Source: Cudoniella acicularis
Taxonomy: Eukaryota; Ascomycota; Leotiomycetes; Helotiales; Helotiaceae
Length of the DNA: 23,057 nt
NCBI GenBank assembly: GCA_013054445.1
Contig: JAAMPI010000919.1
Coordinates: 1 to 23,057 of the forward strand
Direction of reading: 5' to 3'
The notes under the pieces were generated by a model. The model was not told the origin of the DNA and ran no database searches. It worked only from the letters and a program-made list of their open reading frames with translations. Both the position numbers and the translations under genes were made by a program. Shown here piece by piece: positions 8,969 to 17,666 of the stretch (positions are counted from its first letter, which is position 1; the number at the start of each line of letters is the position of its first letter).

Positions 8969-10706
8969 ATGGATAAAAAAAGATATCCTTCAGGTACCAA
9001 GCGCGTAGTCCTGGAAGACCTTGCGCCAGAACTCATCGAGCTCATCTTCGAGGAGGTAAATAAGAGAAGTTCTCCCATTCGCTCAAAACTGACAATATCC
9101 GCAGCTGTATAGTATTGAGCTCGAAAGCGCTTTTTCGGGGTTGCGGCTTCTGTCGCGTAAACTGGAGGCTATTATCGCTCCTTTTAGATATCGCAAAATC
9201 GTTCTCAACCACGAAATTTTCGAGGATCAATTTGCTCCATATTTGAGCGGTATACGCTCAAATATCTGCGCAAACACGAGGCATCTCGTGATAAAATCCG
9301 AGACTCTCCAACAGAAGTGGGGTCATGTCGTTGAATTGTTGCTCAATTGCGAGCGCCTCCAAGACCTTACGTGAGTTTATCTATACCAACTCCTTTTCAC
9401 GAGCAATAATTGATGCGTTTACGGTTAGCTGGGATCCCTATAGGCATAATACGCCTATGCCGTTGCTTCTTAAAGAAACAATCCTCGGACGTCCTGCCCT
9501 CCGCTTCCATCTCGGATATCTTATATCAGCCTCCTATGACGATGACGGAACAGAGTATGCATCGAAATTTCCAATTTCGAGTATTGTATCCATGAAAGCA
9601 ATGGGTATCCCTTACACAGAGATCCCTCACTATGACAACCCATTAAAAACGCTTCTTCACGAATCGAAAAACTTGGAGTCATTGTCCTTGTGCCAAGTCC
9701 ATTCCTACGTACTTCAAGATCCCAGATGGAAATTCCCCTTTTTGAGGTTAAAAAGCTTGTCCATCGACCAGGGCTGGATATCCTTCGTCAAGAGACGACC
9801 GGCCATTTATATGGATTGTTCTCGGCTTGAAGACCTGGAATTAAATGTGGACCTATTTCCATGTTTTCTCCAGGATTTACGAACAAGCAAATTCCCTCAC
9901 CTGCGATCACTCCGAACGGTTGGCGAAGAAAGTCACAATTCCCAGATCGTTTTCGACAGATTCAAGGATTTCCCAGAAAGGGCGCTTCCTGGCCTTTCCA
10001 ATCTATTTAATGGTCAACATCTGGAAGTTGTAGATATCGCTTGTGTGACTTCCAAGTTTCCAATCGATTGTATTACAAATAACAAGTCTTTGCAGATACT
10101 GAAGCTGCGAGACTATGATTGTTTGCGGAAGAAAATTTGGTTGACGCCCCCTGGAGTGTTTGATTTTCCCGGTTTCTCTGCTGAGCAGATAGCGATGCTT
10201 CAGCAAAATTGTCCGCTGATTTCCGAACTGGACATATGTATTGATGTCCAAATCTACCACGTAAGTAAATCCGTACCTTATGACTTATTGTAACCGGAAC
10301 TAACTATTAACTGTAGGGCGGTCATCTATTAGACATAGTGAACAAATTTCGATATTTGTCTTCTTTGAGACTCTCTACAAACGTCGTCTATGATTATGTG
10401 GATGGAACAGGCGAGGAATTTGCGAAAAACGCGGTGGCTTTATTGCAAAGTAAACAACGAACGATCCCTCTATCGAACGTCAAAATTGTACTACTTATGG
10501 ACATGCTGAAGAGAGGCACCCCGAAACCGAAGCAAGTCACCAGATTGCTCAAAGGCCAAATTTGGGTGCTGGGGGAAGATTGCATGTATCCAGAGAAATA
10601 CGAAACACCGCGCCCATTACCCAAGACCTGTATTCAAGAACGAGAATTCATATTCGATATCAACAGCCCCAAGGACATTTCGATGTCCAAGAAAAGATAT
10701 TATTGA
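8969..10706 (+). CDS. F-box domain protein with leucine-rich C-terminal part
   Basis: Four exons, 8969-9055, 9105-9370, 9429-10260 and 10317-10706, join in frame to 524 residues. Introns are 49, 58 and 56 bp with donors GTAAAT, GTGAGT and GTAAGT and acceptors GCAG, TTAG and GTAG. The F-box is at about residues 13-55: VVLEDLAPELIELIFEEL, then LRLLSRKLEAIIAPFRYRKI, matching the usual fungal pattern of LPxELxxxIFxxL followed by LRLVSRxF. The rest has scattered leucine-rich segments (LRLKSLSI, RLEDLELNV, LQILKLRDY, FRYLSSLRLS) like degenerate LRRs. F-box proteins are Skp1-binding adaptors of SCF ubiquitin ligases; the C-terminal part would select the target, which is unknown. Such genes form large, fast-evolving families in moulds. 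The ATG follows a TATA box and a CT-rich stretch. Confidence 0.88.
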
Positions 10707-11382
10707 AGGCTGGGTAGATTCTCACGACTGGAAACTTCCTCTCGTGTCAATTTTTGTCAACATGTGATTGAGCTCACTGGACATAATCGAGGGTTGACGG
10801 GTAATCAATTGTCGTATTCCCCAAACTCCTCCAAACACCCGAATATCCCGATCAAACCAGGGGTGGTGGGGAACAAGAAATGATATCCTATCCGAACCAT
10901 CCTCACCGCAAAAACAGCTTCCATCTTAAGAACCATCGCAACTCACCCAAACGAAGGTATTCGTCCGTCAATCTCGAAGAGCACCTAGTGTGGAAAACCC
11001 TAGCAGGGTTACGCTGTAGACGCCGTCCTCGAGCGTTGCAGCTCGGCGACCTTTCGATTTAGCCAGGGACTTTGATATGAGCAGGTTTCTTTCACGCAAG
11101 GATGGTTAACGCTTACTTTCTTCTGATGCAGCGGTCTGGGAAAAAGATCAGATCTCTTGGTGGTCATCCGAGTGGTCCTTCAGTGGTTGTGACGTGGAGA
11201 TCTTAATCTTTCCGGACGGTCCCGTTCGATGTGTGGGTGACAAGTTTGCGGAGAACGCATTGACAAGAAAATACGAGGTGACTACATCGGTGCTTCACGG
11301 AACTTGATCTTGGTGGTTGAAAACATGGAAATGGAAATGAATGCAGGGCATGAAAACTCGAAAATTCCACTAAGAGGAGAGG
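10707..11382. other. Intergenic region between the F-box and DUF1264 genes
   Basis: Contains the 3' end of the F-box gene and the promoter of the next gene. Short frames such as 10880-11062 (plus) and 11203-11460 (minus) show no domain or codon evidence. I see no other structure. Confidence 0.5.
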
Positions 11383-11390
11383 TATAAAGG
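11383..11390 (+). promoter_or_regulatory. TATA box of the DUF1264 gene
   Basis: TATAAAGG lies 119 bp before the ATG. The leader after it is CA-rich (CATCACAAGCCC, CTTCAACAAACATC), as expected of a fungal 5' UTR. Confidence 0.65.
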
Positions 11391-11508
11391 GCAAGAAGTT
11401 CCTTCGATTAATTCTCATTATTGCATCAAGAGATTCATCACAAGCCCAGGACTTCAACAAACATCGCTGCTTCTACAAAGCCCAGCATCTCAATCCACGA
11501 CTACCGCA

Positions 11509-12266
11509 ATGAAAAACCCACTCACCCTCATCTTTTTCTTCATTCTCCTCCTCCTTCCTTTCGCCAATGCCACTGTACCATTTGGCCAGCTCGGTCCTCA
11601 AGGAAGCGTACTATTCCTGAATGCCTTCCATTTTGTCTCTGGCAACAGCTCGGAGGAGCTCTGCGCAGATCACTTTTGTGCCATTCTCAACGACGATTTC
11701 CTGCAGTGTACCGTCTACAACACCGCCACCACGCCAAGTCATCTAGTTGGAATCGAATACATTATCTCGTCGAAGTTGTTCGAGACTCTTGATAGTAAGT
11801 TTCCCCTTTTATATAACCCCTTGACTCTTCCAATCTGGATTTTATCTGCCCAAAACCCACTCAGCCCCTAAACCTCCCTAAATCTACAACCTCTCAAACT
11901 AACAAAAAAACCCCAGTGCAAGAACGCCAACTCTGGCATTCCCACTCCTACGAAGTAACCTCCGGCTTCCTAATCGAGCCCTCAATGCCCACCACCATCG
12001 ACGACGCCGCCATGCAAATCCTCGTTGGAACCTACGGCAAAACCGCCCACACCTGGCGCTACGACGCCAAAGACCTGTCCGTGCCCATCGGCGTCCCTGA
12101 GCTCGTCATGGGCTACACGCACGACTCGCAAATCACACCCGACTTCGTCAACGCCCGTGATGTCCTCTTTGGGAGCAACACAACTGCTATCATGGAGCAT
12201 AGGGAGAAGAGTATTAAACCGCCTGCTTCGGTGATTCCTGGGGCGGATAGTTGGAAATACGGGTAA
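11509..12266 (+). CDS. DUF1264 / oil-body-associated-protein (OBAP) family protein with signal peptide
   Basis: Exons 11509-11794 and 11917-12266 join through a 122-bp intron (donor GTAAGT, branch CTAAC, acceptor CCCCAG) to 211 residues. Residues 1-21 are a clear signal peptide (MKNPLTLIFFFILLLLPFANA) with likely cleavage before TVPF. The mature part matches DUF1264/OBAP in order: NAFHFVSG (38-45), LCADHFCAILNDDFLQCTVY (51-70), LVGIEYIISSKLFETL (79-94), LWHSHSYEVTSG (101-112), YGKTAHTW (135-142), and VPIGVPELVMGYT (151-163). The conserved His and Cys residues (H41, H55, C57, C67, H103, H105) are present. Plant OBAPs associate with lipid bodies; biochemical activity is unknown. A secretory leader suggests an ER-derived or extracellular place for this one, which is inference. 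NSS (46-48) and NTT (183-185) are possible N-glycosylation sites. Confidence 0.9.
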
Positions 12267-12285
12267 ACAAGCCTTTTGTTTTGTT

Positions 12286-12307
12286 CCCCCCCCCCTCCCC
12301 CCACCCC
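12286..12307. repeat. Poly-C tract in the 3' flank of the DUF1264 gene
   Basis: Ten C, T, six C, A, four C, beginning 20 bp after the stop codon; the complementary strand is a G-rich run able in principle to form a quadruplex. A run of 12 A follows at 12375-12386. Probably simple-sequence expansion in the 3' UTR. Confidence 0.75.
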
Positions 12308-13356
12308 TAACTTTATATTTCAAGTGGTAGAGAGAAAGTTTCATTCTCTATTCTCCCATCCTGCCTTCCTCTCCAAAAAAAAAAAACATAATACTAATAA
12401 ATTAAAGATATGTGCTTAATTATGGGATTACGAACATCACCCAAAATACCAGTTTTGGTAATTAGAAGGTGGTTGGATCCTATGATGACGCTTGGGAATT
12501 AATGACCAAGAGTGGTACATTCTACGGGGTAGAAGAAGAGGGGTGAAAAAGATAACATTTTCTCTTCTACATTCCACATCATAATCACAATTCATTTTCA
12601 ACAAGTCCGCAACCGTGTAGCCCATTACCTAGAAAGGAAGAAACAAATAAATACCACTCTTTTACATCTTCAGCCCTCAACCCGCTACAAAAACAAAGAT
12701 CCAAACATTTGGATCATCTGAAATCGCAAACCAAATGAGTTCTGCACAAACTGCCACCTTTATCTCGATACTCTTGTGTTTCTTTTAGACTTTGGAATAA
12801 TGACTTGCACATGCATGGGATAGGTGTTGGCGTACCCGAGATGTCGATAGGTTGGAATAGGCGGAAGAGATTAATTCGGGGTCGGGCACTTTATATACCC
12901 GTCGGGTTCATTTTAGGTGGGCTATCCCGTTAGCCATTCGTTCAGCAGCGGTTCGCCTACAATACTTCAGACAATAACTACTTTATTGCTGTGAAATATT
13001 ATCAAGCGTAAAGTGATTTCATAAACTTTGCCCATTTATGTATTTTGCTTGGCGAGAGTAGTCTTTAAATTTCGTCGTTAATATTTATGCTATGGTTTTC
13101 AAGTGTTTCGTGTGATGTCGCGACAGGTACAGTACTATATCCATCTCTTTGACCGCCTCACCTTACACACACCTCGAAAACAATTCAATAGCCACCAGCA
13201 CAAAACACAAAACACTATTTTATACACACAAACAAAGTAATATACCTAATTGTTGGCCGAGAAGACCGAGAAATTACATTTATGTTATAAATGCCAACGA
13301 GGCAGTGAATATAAATCCTCGTCACGATTTCGTCCGGTGTATCAAAGCCTGATCGG
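12308..13356. other. Gene-free AT-rich stretch
   Basis: No supportable gene. It holds an 18-bp palindrome (12698-12715), a TATA-like TTTATATACCC near 12890 with no ORF after it, and a CA-rich, ATG-free patch around 13149-13275. Otherwise I see nothing. Confidence 0.45.
12698..12715. repeat. Perfect 8-bp inverted repeat, 2-nt spacer
   Basis: GATCCAAACATTTGGATC reads as two 8-base arms around CA. It could be a dimeric protein-binding site; no neighbouring promoter is evident. Confidence 0.7.
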
Positions 13357-13531
13357 ATCACTCAAAAGTGTTTGAGATAATCATGATAACTATCACTCAA
13401 AACATCAGAAGCTACTTGAATGACTCACAATATCTGAGACATTCAAAGCCCTTCTTACTTAAAGCATCAAAAATTACTTGAATGTCTGATAGTTGTAGAG
13501 ATATCTGAAAGAATCAGAACACTTCTTGTCT
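13357..13531. repeat. Diverged direct repeats upstream of the tiny spliced gene
   Basis: ATCACTCAAAA occurs at 13357 and 13392. A longer unit follows twice: 13403-13460 and 13465-13531. The two share CATCArAAryTACTTGAATG, then ATATCTGA, then CTTCTT in the same order, with small insertions between. The array ends about 45 bp before a TATA box. It may be an old duplication or a cluster of regulatory sites. Confidence 0.55.
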
Positions 13532-13574
13532 CAACTCTAAGACTAGAAGCTGAATTTTACACCCACTTAAAAGT

Positions 13575-13581
13575 TATAAAA
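13575..13581 (+). promoter_or_regulatory. TATA box before the candidate small gene
   Basis: TATAAAA lies 100 bp before the ATG at 13682; the intervening leader is purine/CA-rich and contains an earlier ATG only right at the box and at about 13600. Confidence 0.4.
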
Positions 13582-13681
13582 TGCGAATGATATCCCCCAT
13601 GACTCTCATAACACAATTGAGACGCAATCGCTGACTCGAAACAAGTTTCTAAAAAAAGAAACTCTTCAGAAATCAAGTAAA

Positions 13682-13863
13682 ATGACAACAAACCATACAT
13701 CTAAACACCTTCCATCCCGGGATGCTGGAACTCTCGGTATGAAGCCCTTGGAGGCGTTGCTTATCTAACATTCAAAACATCTAATGCAGATGAAAAGCAC
13801 GAGTGTCTGGCAATTGAATTGTCAAGGGGGTCGGTGGCCAATAAGAAGCAGACTATTGAATGA
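13682..13863 (+). CDS. Candidate 42-residue protein gene with one intron
   Basis: The ATG at 13682 sits in AAGTAAAATGACA, with A at -3. Exon 1 (13682-13736) ends CTCG|GTATGA; a 53-bp intron (13737-13789) has CTAAC and CTAAT branch candidates and a GCAG acceptor; exon 2 (13790-13863) continues in frame to TGA. The product starts MTTNHTSKHLPSRDAGTLDE and ends with a basic/polar tail (SRGSVANKKQTIE). It is hydrophilic, with no signal peptide or membrane segment and no family I recognise. Without splicing the frame would end 33 codons in, at TAA in the intron. Support is the coherence of TATA, start context, splice sites and phase; against it are the short length and the lack of homologs to cite. 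It could also be the 5' remnant of a larger dead gene. Confidence 0.33.
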
Positions 13864-13902
13864 AAGCCTCGAAGCTCTTAAGATGCACCATTTTATCCGC
13901 AA

Positions 13903-13924
13903 CTAGAAGCCATCTAGAAGCCAT
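13903..13924. repeat. 11-bp tandem duplication
   Basis: CTAGAAGCCAT occurs twice head to tail, about 40 bp after the stop of the candidate small gene. Probably replication slippage. Confidence 0.75.
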
Positions 13925-14031
13925 GGAAAGTTCCATGCAAATTGGGTGCCTGAGAAGCTCCTAAAAGGCAGCAGAGCCGCAAGTCCTGATCTTCAGGTGG
14001 TGGCTTGGTTGTTTGGCTTGCGTCGGCCCGA

Positions 14032-14946
14032 CTAAGAATGAGAGAGTACCAGTATTATTGAGATGACGAGCTCAAGAGCATAATTGGTGCCGGTAGACTT
14101 AAGGAAAGCCTGGAAGCCCGGAGGAGACTTGTATCCGTGAATCTTAGGATAATTGCCAGGGATCGATCGATCACCCTTTTTGCGAAATCTATAAAACCAC
14201 GGTTCATTTCCGCCTTCATTCTATTCCCCCACGACACCGTAAGTGAGGGGTGAGAAGACATCATGACAAGGGACAGTGGACGAAATAACTAAGTGGGAAT
14301 TTACCGGCCGGCAATTGAAGAGCGTTAGCAGTCAAATATCAATCTAAAAATGAAGGATGAACCGAGGTCCGTACCAGTAAACCAATTTGATGGCAGGAGT
14401 TTTGCTCGAATGGATATAGCTGGCAGCTGCCATTTTCGAAGTACGCCTAATATAGTAAGGCTCGCTGGCCTTGCGAAAAACAACATTGCTTCCAGGCTTC
14501 TCTGGGGTTGTTGCAGAAGCCGGCACTAGATCGGCAAGAGCAAAAAATCCCTCCTTTTGGAACTCGGAGGGGGGCAGCATCTCCGTTGTCAAAAAAATAG
14601 CATGGTAGAGCCTCGGATGTTTGCTCCCAATTTTCATACTAAACTCTGCGCAATATGGACCTTGTTAATTGTGGAAGAGCATTTGCCACTAGCACTGACC
14701 ATCGGTGGGCGCCTTCTCATTAAAACCTAATCTCACATCTTTGAAGCAACGCAAAAGTCTATAGCCACGATTCTACTTAGACCACTCATTCCAATTCTCG
14801 GCCTTTGAATAGTGAAAGGGTGAGAGGGGCCATGAAGAAAAGATTCCAATCAAAATAGGCGAAACTTTCCAGACAAGGAGCGGGAACGAGCGAAGGACTA
14901 AGGAATAGAGAGTGGTAGTTTCGAGAGATCGGAACGATGACTTCAT
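14032..14946 (-). pseudogene. Eroded minus-strand coding-like segments, unknown family
   Basis: From ATG 14946 the minus strand codes 57 residues (MKSSFRSLETTTLYSLVLRS, hydrophobic middle) to TAG 14775-14773, and the same frame then continues with NRGYRLLRCFKDVRLGFNEK. A plausible 54-bp intron (14699-14646, donor GTCAGT, acceptor GCGCAG) joins it in frame to an ATG-containing segment, 14645-14344, that includes PSEFQKEGFFALADLVPASA. Further down, 14224-14032 codes EPWFYRFRKKGDRSIPGNYP and KIHGYKSPPGFQAFLK, again after an in-frame TAG. The words look protein-like, but two stops interrupt them and I recognise no domain. A dead gene is one explanation; chance open frames in alternative registers (for example 14055-14264) are another. 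Confidence 0.2.
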
Positions 14947-16400
14947 GCAGAGGCTTTTAACTCTAAGCCTTATTCAGACGCCGCAACTCGTTGAAGCCAA
15001 TTCAAGGTGGGGATTTTGGAGAAGACCGCGACAATTCTACTCAGCGAGATAGATATCCTGGATTATTCATAGTCTTCTGTTGGCGCTTCCCAATTCGCCG
15101 GGCCGACTTTGATGTGTACATCTAAACCTTGGGAATGAGTACTGAAGGGATGATTGCATATTTATGTGTTCCCAAGTACTTAATAAGAGAAGTGGGGGTT
15201 TGTTCTACCGAATGCACTGAACTGTACGCCGGTGTAAATTCCTTGTGAAAATGTTTGTGCCCCGGATTTCAACGAATAAAGCACCGAACCCGAACAGCCC
15301 CCAAGCTGACGACCTTGTGGGGGTTCGGAATTGTGTACGATCTTTTTTTCTGGCGGGGGTTTTGGACACGAAGTGTCGTGAGGTAGGCAATGAACTTCAG
15401 GTTCAATTGAGCTACTGAGCAATGTGGGGATACGGCTTTCTATTGGTCGCGTGTAACACCTTATTCCCTGTAATGTTGGATAGGGGTTGTGGCAGTGCTC
15501 TTACAGGTTCCAGCAAACTTCTTGAGACTACAGGGCACGAAACGTCGCTTTCCTCAGGTGATCTGCCCAAACGCTCGGGGTCGAAATGTGACAGCTGTCG
15601 TTGTCTAGATTCGAAGAATAGATGCAAACCCAGACTATTACCTGGGTCATCAATGGAGCACAGCGTCGAGCTTAGCTCGGCCAAGCAGTGAAACGATACG
15701 GGATTTTGGATCCTGGCTTCCCCGAGATCTCATTCCCAGCATGCCGTATCTTGCGCAACAAAAGGCATGCAAGCGCCCAGGATCGATGGCGGGGTACTGT
15801 TGGATCTCTCTTTGAACCCAGTGATTTGTTTGAGAACCACGGCTCTGTCGGATCTGCATGCACCTTTCCACGAGTTCTCTACATATAGCTACCTCTGTAT
15901 GCACCAACGAGTCAACAGCCTCTGTAAATGTAGGCTGCGTGCCGTTGCCGTGTCACATAATTAATCCAAGGCCTAGATATGGAGAGAAGGAGATCTGCGT
16001 CACCTCGTGTCCACCATGATGGAGCCTGAGGTCGCCGATGAGGGTATGCTCGAGGATCACCAAGATGGAGTTTTGCCGTTGACTTTTCATGCTTGAATCG
16101 CCGGACTTCCCCAGTGTTTCTCCAACACGTTAAGACGATTGTCAGGTGTATCCTGTGCACACACAGCAACGAAGAGTCGCGATTTGTTGAAGATGAGGAC
16201 TCAGTAGCGGCATCAAACTGGTCTAAAGGCCACACACTGTCGCAACCAGCCCCATGCACGATGAAGGGCCCGATGCGGTGGGTGGAAACGGCGGAATGCA
16301 TCCCTCAATACGCATGGGTGTAGTGTAGCGTACGCCTTCCAAGAGGTTGCAGAGAAATGTGCGGAGCCGTTCCGGTGTATTCGTGGGAGATGGGCGGGGG
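14947..16400. other. Gene-poor stretch
   Basis: Many short frames exist on both strands (15180-15422, 15422-15691, 15650-15907, 15912-16301), but most start with TTG, overlap one another and show no domain. A small hairpin GACACGAAGTGTC lies near 15365. I see no gene. Confidence 0.4.
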
Positions 16401-16640
16401 AACGGTATCATCAGTTGCACGCGGCGAATCCATCGGGGCAGCATTGGAAGAGTCGCACAACACAACGCACTGCACACTCATCCAGCTCTCCCTCTATCGC
16501 CGTCTGCCGTCTGCCGAATGCCATTCTGCTAGATTGGCGACGTTCCGCAACCAGGCACAGCGGATCTACAGCCTGCGGTGTCTTTGTCACGCCGGCACGG
16601 TGGCGGGAGCGTGTCCTGACAGATTCATTTTGATCGGTGA

Positions 16641-16672
16641 AGCTGGAGCTGGAGCTGGAGCTGGAGCTGGAG
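16641..16672. repeat. Hexanucleotide microsatellite (AGCTGG)n
   Basis: About five copies of AGCTGG. It encodes GAGAGAG-type runs in one frame and poly-Ser on the other strand, which keeps overlapping frames open artificially. Confidence 0.85.
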
Positions 16673-17627
16673 TTGAATTGGATCGCGAGACGCGCAGAGC
16701 CGGTGTTGCTGGGTTGAGTAGCACTACTGGTTGTCAATCTGGAACCTGTCGCATGGTTTGTCGTTATTCCTTTGCCCAACTTGCGCTGGCTGAAGGCCAA
16801 ACTGAAGACTGCGCACACTTCCTGAAGTGGACACTCTTGCGAATGATCTTGCGAATGATCGAGGCTGGAGCATGCTGGTGATTCGCATACGGCGTGGCCA
16901 GGGCACCGCGTGCGCGATCTCGATTGACAAGCATTGCCCAGGCTTGCTATTGGCCACGGACGTTGGTGTGGTGGAATGCGATGTTGTGCTGAGAACTTTT
17001 GGTGTTTTGCTTTCTTTTGAGGCGGGGGGGGGACGGGGGGGATGTTTGTTGTTGCAGCGCGCTGCCCCGTATTTTCGGACCCTGCGCAGCGCTCCTGCGG
17101 GCCTGCCATTCAGTCTTCCTGCCCTGGCTCCTGGGTTGTTACTCGTTAAGGTTATTATCCTTGCGACAAGCTTGCAATTGACGTCGACGACATGTTCAAC
17201 CGAAGCATCACTCTGTTTTCACTTCCTGGACCCCCACGTCACGTCGTACACACTTCACCCAAAAGCAATAATGTCGAGCCCTGTGTTGTGCAATGAGCGC
17301 CGCAGATCAGGCCTGGCGCGGCGCCTACCAGTTAATTGTTTTGCGGGCGCTGGGCGGGCGGAGAGTTTGAGGACTGGATTGCCCATTGACTGCTTGTCAA
17401 GTCGGCCCGCTCAGGTCCGCCTGCCACAGCCACCCCGCAGGAAAAAGAAGCACTGTCAGCACGTTACTCCCAGAAGCAGACCTCAAAAGGCTAGGAAGCC
17501 TCCTGGACGTGTCGTTTCAGGTGCCGTGGCTGGCTCTTCGGTACCCGTCGTCCGTGGTTATAGAGGGCACGTCAAAGGGTCGACACTTTGTGCCTCTTCC
17601 TTTCCCTCAGGGTTGGAGGTTCATATT
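16673..17627. other. GC-richer gene-poor stretch
   Basis: Two long overlapping frames (16411-17109 minus, 232 codons; 16827-17690 plus, 287 codons, GTG start) cover this part. Both look like translations of biased, repeat-bearing DNA: the first has a run of ten serines from the microsatellite, the second ends in repeated QHTAHST. I do not call either as a gene. A 12-bp tandem repeat, TTGCGAATGATC, is at 16837-16860, and a G-rich tract is at about 17022-17042. Confidence 0.4.
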
Positions 17628-17666
17628 ACACAGCACACAGCACACAGCACACAGCACACAGCACAC
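17628..17666. repeat. Heptanucleotide microsatellite (ACACAGC)n
   Basis: About five and a half uninterrupted copies of the 7-bp unit ACACAGC. No gene is associated with it. Confidence 0.85.

Noticed and set aside
15422..15691. Plus-strand frame with KCDSCRCLDSKNRCK, resembling a zinc cluster
   Set aside because: The cysteine spacing does not match Zn2Cys6 and the remaining cysteines are absent.
16411..17109. 232-codon minus-strand ATG frame
   Set aside because: It includes a ten-serine run produced by a microsatellite, overlaps a longer frame on the other strand, and has no domain or splice context.
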